From Bolinopsis microptera (Eukaryota; Ctenophora; Tentaculata; Lobata; Bolinopsidae), in NCBI RefSeq assembly GCF_026151205.1, contig NW_026971875.1, positions 1 through 24,726 on the forward strand: a DNA stretch of 24,726 nucleotides, in the 5' to 3' direction. The position numbers and the translations under genes were made by a program. Below the pieces are notes generated by a model. That model was given only the letters and a program-made list of their open reading frames with translations. It ran no database searches and had not been told where the DNA came from. How positions within the stretch are numbered: position 1 is the first letter of the stretch; each line of letters starts with the position of its first letter. This document shows positions 19,551 through 24,726 of this stretch, in pieces.

Positions 19551-20360
19551 GGAAAGGGGGAGGAGAAGGATGAGAGGAGGGAGGAAAATGAGGCGAACCC
19601 GGAAAGGGGGGGAATTTAGGAGTTTCTGAGGGGGATGGTGAGGGGTCCCGAGGAGGGATGGGGGGGGGAGGATGCTGGAGGGAGGAGGGGGGAAAAGGGA
19701 CCCAGGGGGGGGAAAAGGGCCCCCCCAGGAGGAAAAAAGGGGGAGGAGGATTTAGAAGGAGGGAAAGGGAGGGAACCCGGGAAAGGGGAGGGAAATGAGG
19801 GGGAGGAGGGTGTGAATAGGGGGAGGAGGGGGAATGGGGGAGGAACCCGAAAGGGGGAGGAGGAACCCGACGGAAAGGATGAGGGTGGGGTGGACTGGAA
19901 AGGGGAAAAGGAAAAGAGGAAATGAAAGAAAAGAGGGGGAAAGGGTGAAGAGGGGGAGGAGGACCCAGGAGGGGGCTGGGGAGGATGGGTGGGACTCAGA
20001 GGAGGAGGGGCTGAGGGGGAGGGTGAGGGGATGAATGAGGGGGGAGGGGGAGGAGGAGGAGGACCCCCAGGAGGGAGGACTGAGGAGGACTGAAGGGAAA
20101 GGGGGGGGGACTGAATAGAAGGGGGGAGAAGGGTGACGGGGGGGGGGAAAATGAGGAGAAAGGATGAGGGGGGAGGAAATGAGGATAGGGCGGGGAGAAG
20201 GGGCCCGGGGGGCTGAGGGGAAGAGGGGAGGAGGATGAAGGGGTAGGGGGAGGGAAAAGGGGATAGGTCAGGGGGAGGCCCAGGAGAAGGGGCTGAGGAA
20301 GGTGGAAAAAGGAGGAGGAAGGAAAGGGGGAAGGGAAAGGGGGGGGAGGGAAAAAAGGGC
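19551..20360 (+). repeat. Polypurine (GGA-rich) low-complexity block 3
   Basis: About 0.8 kb of G/A-rich plus strand like blocks 1 and 2, with GGACTGAGGAGGACTGA near 20077-20093. The 317-codon minus-strand frame at 19616-20569 is mostly the complement of these purines and shows no domain. Confidence 0.9.
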
Positions 20361-22222
20361 GCTCCTAATAAAACGTCGCCCCCCAAAAATTTTAAGAAAA
20401 TTCTTGTGAAAAGGCCCTTTGGGTAAAAAAATGGGTCGGGATCGATGTTTTTTTGGAAACTGATTCCGAATTTACCCCCCCATAAAAGTAGGGTAAAAAA
20501 GCTTCCTTGGAGGTTATGAAATTTTTGGGGGGAGCGAATTGTAAGAGCCAGGGGGAGGGGAAGCTCCAAAATGTTACTTCAATTTTTGGGTTTTTTTTTG
20601 TTTCCCCTTTTTTTTTTTTGTTTCCCTTTTTTAAAAATATTAGGCCAAACACAAAAAAACATGATCCCCCCCCCCTACTTCCCACCTTTCCCGGCCTACA
20701 GGGCCACCCCCCTTACAGTCCTCATTTTTTTGGGGGCGTACCCCCTCTAAACCCCTTTTTGTGGGATCTATAATATAAGGGGGCCAGGGTCGGGGCCTTA
20801 AAACCCGGGGAAACACCGGGGCCAAAAGTCCTACCCTTTCCCACCTTTTACCGACCCTACGTCCCTTTCGCTCAACTGCTCCCCCCGATTTATAGCAACT
20901 TTTATCTTTGTATGGTCGTTTCAATGTAAAATCCACTTTAGAGAAAGGTTTTTAAAACCCCCTGGGAAAAGGGTTTGGGGGCCCCTTCTTCCCTATGTTT
21001 TAAATCACCCACCACAAAAAACTCAACTAGCTTTTAAAAATTTTTTTTTGATAATGATAAAAATAAGTCAAATTAAAGAGGGGTAGGATTGGTAGACATC
21101 AATGTAAAAAGTTTTTAAAAATTTTTTGACATTTTGAACAAAAAAAATTTTTTAATTTAAAAAAAAAAAGTGACGACTTTTACAAAATTTAAAGGCATTA
21201 GCCTCGAACCGCCAAATTTTGGGGGAAAATTTTTTTTGAATTGGGGTTTTGTTTTTATAATTTCAGTTTTTTGTTTTAATTTTTTGCATTGATTTTTTAT
21301 TTTGACAATTTTAGGGTTTTAAATTCCCCTTTTTTTTCCTTTAAGTAAGTTTCAGTTTTTGCAAATTTTTTTAAAGACTTAAACAGGGCTTTAGGGATGT
21401 TTTAGTAACTACTTTGGATTTGGGGTAAAAGTTCCCATAATATCCTTTTTTTTTATAAATTTGATACTATTTGATCTAAATTCATTAATATTAATAAAAT
21501 TCCAAAATTTGATTTTTTATTAAGGGGTTTTAAGGAAAAAAAATTTTAGTTTAAAATCGAGAAAATGTTCATAAAAGTTTTTGAGGGAAAAGTTAAAAAT
21601 TCCAGTCGAATCCCCTTCCCGAAATTTAAAAATTTAAAACCCCAAAAAAATATTAATTTACGGACGGGGGACCCCCAAACGGCTACATTTTTGTTTTTCC
21701 CCAAATTTAAAAATCCGAAATAGAAAAAAAAAAATTTAAGATCAGTGGGAATTACCATAATTACAAATCAAAATTAAGTAAAATAATTTTTACTCATTTT
21801 TTCAAAAACCAAAAAAGAGTCACATCAAATTCCGTACTTTAAATGTTAAACTTAAATTTCCCCTTTTAAATTTTTTTTGGCCCCGTCGGCACTGGAAAAA
21901 GTGGGCTCGGGGAAATCAAGCTTCCAGTTTTTTACAAAAACCCTTTAGAAGGGCCCCTGGTTCCCCTATGACATAAATCGACCCCAATGAGTTCCCGGAA
22001 CCAAATGAAATTTTAGTAAAATTAAAAGAAGGGGAAAGTCAGTTTAGAAAATTATAATGAAATTGATACCAAATTTCCAAACATATTTAATCACCCCCTT
22101 TACAACATCATAGCTTGGGAAGGAACCCAAAATTTTCACAGTTTTGAAAGGGTCCTGAAAAAAACAAACTTTTTCGTATCACTTATATGGTTTTAAAATT
22201 TTAAACAAACCCCCTTTAGGTT

Positions 22223-22226
<4 letters not shown>
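20361..22226. other. AT-rich unassigned sequence, no gene seen
   Basis: About 1.9 kb of mixed then strongly AT-rich DNA with many long mononucleotide runs. I saw no coding motif, RNA gene or clear repeat. The open frames have skewed, low-complexity composition. Confidence 0.4.

Positions 22227-22255
<29 letters not shown>
22227..22255 (+). repeat. 29-nt poly-G run
   Basis: A G tract followed by CCCAAAGGGGATTAATG. The 68-nt run is followed by CCCAAAGGG and, a little later, GGGGGCTAATGGGGAC, so the two tracts may sit in copies of one repeat. Confidence 0.9.
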
Positions 22256-22258
<3 letters not shown>

Positions 22259-22789
22259 AAAGGGGATTAATGAGCATTTAATGGGCCAAAATTGGGAGTT
22301 CCCAGGAAAAAAAAATTTAAAATACTGCCATTTTGGGCCCCCGGGGCCCCCCCCCTCCAGGACGCGTTTTCCCAGGGTTTGGGCTCGGTTTTGACGGTTT
22401 AAAATTTTACGAGTTTTCAAACCCTTTAAACAAAACCCCCTCCAAGCATAATGATGCTTTTACAGGGGTGAGGAAACATTTGGGCCCAAGTCGTTCAGAA
22501 ATCATTTAAATTTCCCAAAAAAAATTTTCCCAAAACCCTTGGGGGTTTGGGTTTTTCAGGTTTCGTTCGGTTTAAAAAAGGGGAGCACTGATTGGGAAAA
22601 AAAATTTGAATTAAGATCAATAAAACCTCCCAAACAAACCGACCCAAAAAAATTTTTTTAAGTTTAAGGAGAAAAACCCCGTTAATGGTAAAATTTTCTA
22701 TTTAAAGTCAAATTTTTTTCAAGCTGTCAAACTGTGAAAACCTTTTTTTTTTTTTTACCCTTTTTTTGGTATTTGGGTCAAACCTACCA
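22256..22789. other. Unassigned AT-rich sequence
   Basis: No gene or repeat was recognised apart from the flank shared with the G run. Mononucleotide runs are still frequent. Confidence 0.35.
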
Positions 22790-22905
22790 AAGCTCCCTAC
22801 GTGCATCCTAGCAATTTCCTTGTACTCCTACGTCACTCCTAGCATGTAAAAACTACTCCCACGGGGCACTCCTTGCATGCTCCTAGTGCACCAGGGGCCC
22901 CTGTA
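22790..22905 (+). repeat. Degenerate short repeat built on ACTCCTA / ATCCTAGC
   Basis: The words GCATCCTAGC, TACTCCTACG, CACTCCTAGCATG, ACTACTCCCACG, CACTCCTTGCATG and CTCCTAGTGCAC follow one another at roughly 12-22 base spacing. This suggests an old minisatellite. Confidence 0.45.
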
Positions 22906-23126
22906 ATTGCTTTTGGGCTAGTTTTTTAAAATGTTTCCCCTTTTTTATCTCTGCGGTCCCACATCCAGAAAGTTTTATATTTCCTCCCAGATGCGTTTTT
23001 TCTAAATTCTGTGGCCCACTCGCTTCGCTCGCAAGTTTGCCTTTTTTTCTGTGGCCCGCTCGTTTCGCAAATTTTTAACACTGGACCAATTCACGAGCAG
23101 GGACGTGGCCAGGTTTTTTTTTCTTT

Positions 23127-23153
23127 GGGGGGGGGGGGGGGGGGGGGGGGGGG
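23127..23153 (+). repeat. 27-nt poly-G run
   Basis: A G tract between TTTTTTTTTCTTT and CTGTCGGCGAGCGAAGCC, in the outer left part of the inverted-repeat element. Its flanks differ from those of the other two G runs. Confidence 0.9.
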
Positions 23154-23221
23154 CTGTCGGCGAGCGAAGCCACTGGGAGACTTTGGGACTGGAAACTGAT
23201 CCGGCCCCCAAAGAGGGGTCA

Positions 23222-23262
23222 GATCACGTCACCAATTAGTGACGTATAATTAGTGATGTGAT
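23222..23262. repeat. Small hairpin within the left arm
   Basis: GATCACGTCAC (23222-23232) and GTGATGTGATC (23252-23262) pair at 10 of 11 positions around a 19-base loop that contains AATTAGTGACGT. It could be a recognition site near a transposon end. Confidence 0.5.
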
Positions 23263-23320
23263 CCATGGATTGAATTTAATTGACATAGAAATGTGCTAGA
23301 TCTGGGGTAGAGTTCACATG
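23243..23320 (+). repeat. Left 78-bp inverted-repeat arm
   Basis: Aligned with the reverse complement of 23918-23995, it matches at 74 of 78 positions by eye, with no gap. It includes the palindrome ATCCATGGAT and GCTAGATCTGGGGTAGAGTT. Confidence 0.85.
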
Positions 23321-23497
23321 TCAATTCTGTAAATCATAGCTGTACATTAAGAAGTAAACATGATCTGACTGCTCGACTCGTAGATCACATAAGGGACGGG
23401 AGCTCTTGCTAAAGGGGGGGGTTCTCGTATCAAGGGATGTGAGACGTACGTGTCAAAGGCATGCAAGGGGAGTGAGCCGATCTAGTGTTCTAGGTAT

Positions 23498-23628
23498 TAT
23501 AAATATTGGGTGATAGAAGGTAGTAGTATCGCATTCTATCAACAGTCATGCCTACCTTATCCAAGTTCCTCAACGGTTTCAGAGGATGTCAACAGGTGCT
23601 TGATTCTGAACAGGAGGTGACCGGGACA
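23498..23628 (+). promoter_or_regulatory. TATA-like motif and 27-codon ORF inside the inverted-repeat element
   Basis: TATAAA at 23498-23503 lies about 30 bases before GCATTCTATC, and an ATG follows at 23548. The frame reads MPTLSKFLNGFRGCQQVLDS and then runs into the left end of the short hAT-like element. This spacing suits a eukaryotic core promoter, and the frame may be a first exon cut by the insertion. There is no homology evidence, so it may be chance. Confidence 0.25.
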
Positions 23629-23723
23629 TGATTTCAGGCCTGACCGGGACCGGGATGAAAAATGTGACTTGACCGGGACCGGGACCGGGATAGCTCAAAA
23701 TTGCCAATTCCGGTCGATTACTG
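23611..23723. mobile_element. Short hAT-like element related to 3314-3738 (about 113 bp)
   Basis: The right end, CCGGTCGATTACTG, is identical to the right terminus of the 425-bp element at 3314-3738. The left end, CAGGAGGTGACCGGGAC, is a diverged version of the same terminus. Between them lie repeated GACCGGGACCGGGA blocks, again like the larger copy. The bases outside (right GTTAATTC; left CTTGATTC a few bases before the end) agree only partly, so the target duplication is not secure. This is probably an internally deleted family member. Confidence 0.65.
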
Positions 23724-23775
23724 GTTAATTCATGATCATAATTTATTACTCAAACTTGTTTAGCAATTTTAAACA

Positions 23776-23988
23776 TTGTTGTATTTGGCTCAGAGGATGT
23801 TTGAAGATGTTGCTCTAAGGAGCAACAGACTATCATCTGGATCGGCTTGCTGTTGGAAAGACTCCTTCCAGCAGTATTCTGTACGACCTTTGTTCTTTCT
23901 ACACGACATACCCAACTCATATGAACTCTACCCCAGATCTAGCCCATTTCTAGGTCAATTATATTCAATCCATGGATCACATCACTAA
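23776..23988 (+). other. Unrecognised short open frame between the inverted arms
   Basis: An open stretch, without an ATG at its 5' edge, reads MFEDVALRSNRLSSGSACCW and continues into the right inverted arm. It matches no family I recognise. The overlap with the arm suggests chance or the remnant of a transposon internal sequence. Confidence 0.15.
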
Positions 23989-23995
23989 TTATACG
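23918..23995 (-). repeat. Right 78-bp inverted-repeat arm
   Basis: This is the reverse-complement partner of 23243-23320, with 74 of 78 positions identical by eye. Beyond it the sequence continues with weaker pairing to the left outer flank up to about 24090. Confidence 0.85.
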
Positions 23996-24225
23996 CCACA
24001 AGCTTCAAGCTTGCATGTTAATTACTTGATGACGTATATGGTGGATCATATCACTCCGGCCCCAAAGTCTGGCAGCCAGCGAAGCGACCCGACTCGTCCA
24101 ATTCAGCTGCGAAGCGAGCAAGCTGTGGCAGGGGTCTGGGGGCGCAGCCCCTTGGCGGGGGCTAGGGGGGCGTAGTCCCCCGGAAATTTTTTTGCGAAAT
24201 AGGGTGTTTTAGACGACATTTGGCA

Positions 24226-24411
24226 TTAAAGAAATTTGTAGGACAGCAATAAACTGGGATTGAAAAGAATCAAGTACTCACGTAAATTTGGTAACTTCAC
24301 AACAGGAATCTGCATTCTCCAATCAGAATATTTCACTGTGTTCCAAAATTGACAGGATGTTCCTCTTTGATTTTTATACAATCGAAAAGTTTTCTTCAAA
24401 AATTTCCTCAA
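24226..24411 (-). other. Possible minus-strand exon ending at a GTGAGT donor (weak)
   Basis: Read on the minus strand, a frame contains GTSCQFWNTVKYSDWRM and then QIPVVKLPNLR, followed directly by ACG/TGAGTAC at about 24277-24284, a good splice-donor-like sequence. The peptide is not low-complexity and does not repeat elsewhere in the window. I do not recognise the protein, and no convincing acceptor was seen on its 5' side. Confidence 0.2.
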
Positions 24412-24505
24412 TTAATTTGTCTTTATTCCGAAAAAATATTTTGAAATTTAGGAGTAACTTCTCAAAAATTTCCTCTTTTTCTCAAAAATTTCCTCTATTT
24501 CCTCT
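24393..24505 (+). repeat. Repeated TCAAAAATTTCCTC motif
   Basis: TCAAAAATTTCCTC occurs near 24396, 24463 and 24481, with further CTCTATTTCCTCTT material after the last. The spacing is irregular, so this is a dispersed short repeat rather than a clean array. A pyrimidine stretch ending TTTCTTCCCAG at about 24508-24518 resembles a plus-strand splice acceptor. Confidence 0.5.
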
Positions 24506-24726
24506 TATTTCTTCCCAGGCTGCCTGGCAAGATGGCGTGTTTCTGGATGTGGGCGAATGTCTGACCCGCAAACCAATTAGTCAGCAATTTTGAACAAATG
24601 AACGATTGGGGGGCTGGAATTTTGATTTGGGCGGGGGGGAAGCTCACAGCAGAAAATCTTAACAAAACGAAAAGTTGTATTTTCCAAAAAATCTGCCCAT
24701 TTTCAATTTTAAAAATTTTTTGTTTA
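24506..24726. other. Unassigned right edge
   Basis: It contains CAAGATGGCG near 24528, a common context for animal translation starts, but the ATG opens only a nine-codon frame. Nothing else was recognised. Confidence 0.3.

Larger units (their letters stand above)
23000..24190. mobile_element. Composite inverted-repeat (foldback-type) element or cluster
   Basis: The strong 78-bp inverted arms (23243-23320 and 23918-23995) are extended outward by weaker complementarity, such as GAGACTTTGGGACTGG near 23177-23192 against CCCCAAAGTCTGGC near 24060-24073. Both outer sides hold GCGAAGCGAGC-type words (near 23018-23032, 23159-23167 and 24110-24119), and the right side has GGGGGCGCAGCCCC near 24138-24151. 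No transposase is present. The true ends and target duplications were not found, so this may be one foldback element or several nested ones. Confidence 0.55.

Noticed and set aside
16129-20569. Long minus-strand proline/serine-rich frames of 150-320 codons
   Set aside because: They are the complement of G/A-only DNA, where stop codons are nearly impossible. Composition alone explains them.
21180-21215. Possible tRNA fragment (GCCTCGAACCGCC)
   Set aside because: The bases resemble part of a T-arm, but no acceptor, D or anticodon stems can be drawn around them.
24528-24560. Gene start at CAAGATGGCG
   Set aside because: The frame closes after nine codons, and no continuation by splicing could be supported.

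Overview
The window looks like repeat-dominated DNA from a eukaryotic nuclear genome, most likely a metazoan and perhaps an aquatic invertebrate. The grounds are two APE-type (jockey/CR1-like) non-LTR retrotransposons, DNA-transposon-like inverted-repeat elements, a tandem satellite, kilobase-scale low-complexity DNA, and no prokaryotic gene organisation. The species group is inference only. I found no rRNA, tRNA, CRISPR array or intact host gene.

Region 1-4454 is a three-layer nest. A degenerate non-LTR element (A) supplies reverse transcriptase pieces at 1-178, 2511-3313 and 3739-4454. A second, better preserved non-LTR element (B, about 179-2511) sits inside the RT fingers region of A. It ends in a TTCTAA-type tail and is flanked by an imperfect 11-bp target duplication. 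A 425-bp hAT-like non-autonomous element (3314-3738) interrupts the RT gene of A further downstream. It has terminal inverted repeats and a perfect 8-bp duplication, and removing it conceptually rejoins A's reading frame.

Region about 4590-22950 reads very differently. It is full of homopolymer runs in which single bases seem to have been overwritten by their neighbours, as in poorly polished long-read consensus. Inside it are a layered palindrome (5071-5212), a small inverted-repeat block (7082-7220), a satellite of about 37 head-to-tail units of about 200 bp (about 7225-14750), and a GC-rich patch open on both strands (14959-15480). These are followed by about 4.4 kb of purine-only-strand DNA (15930-20360), broken by a 68-nt G run and two islands of ordinary sequence, and then by AT-rich DNA with a second G run (22227-22255).

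Region about 23000-24190 is cleaner. It holds an inverted-repeat element with 78-bp arms at 95% identity, a third G run, a TATA-like motif with a short ORF, and a second, very short member of the hAT-like family. The last 500 bases carry a short repeated motif and a doubtful minus-strand exon.

No coherent multi-gene system is visible. The genes that can be recognised are all retrotransposon remnants, and the biology of interest lies in the nested insertions, the satellite and the strand-asymmetric low-complexity DNA.
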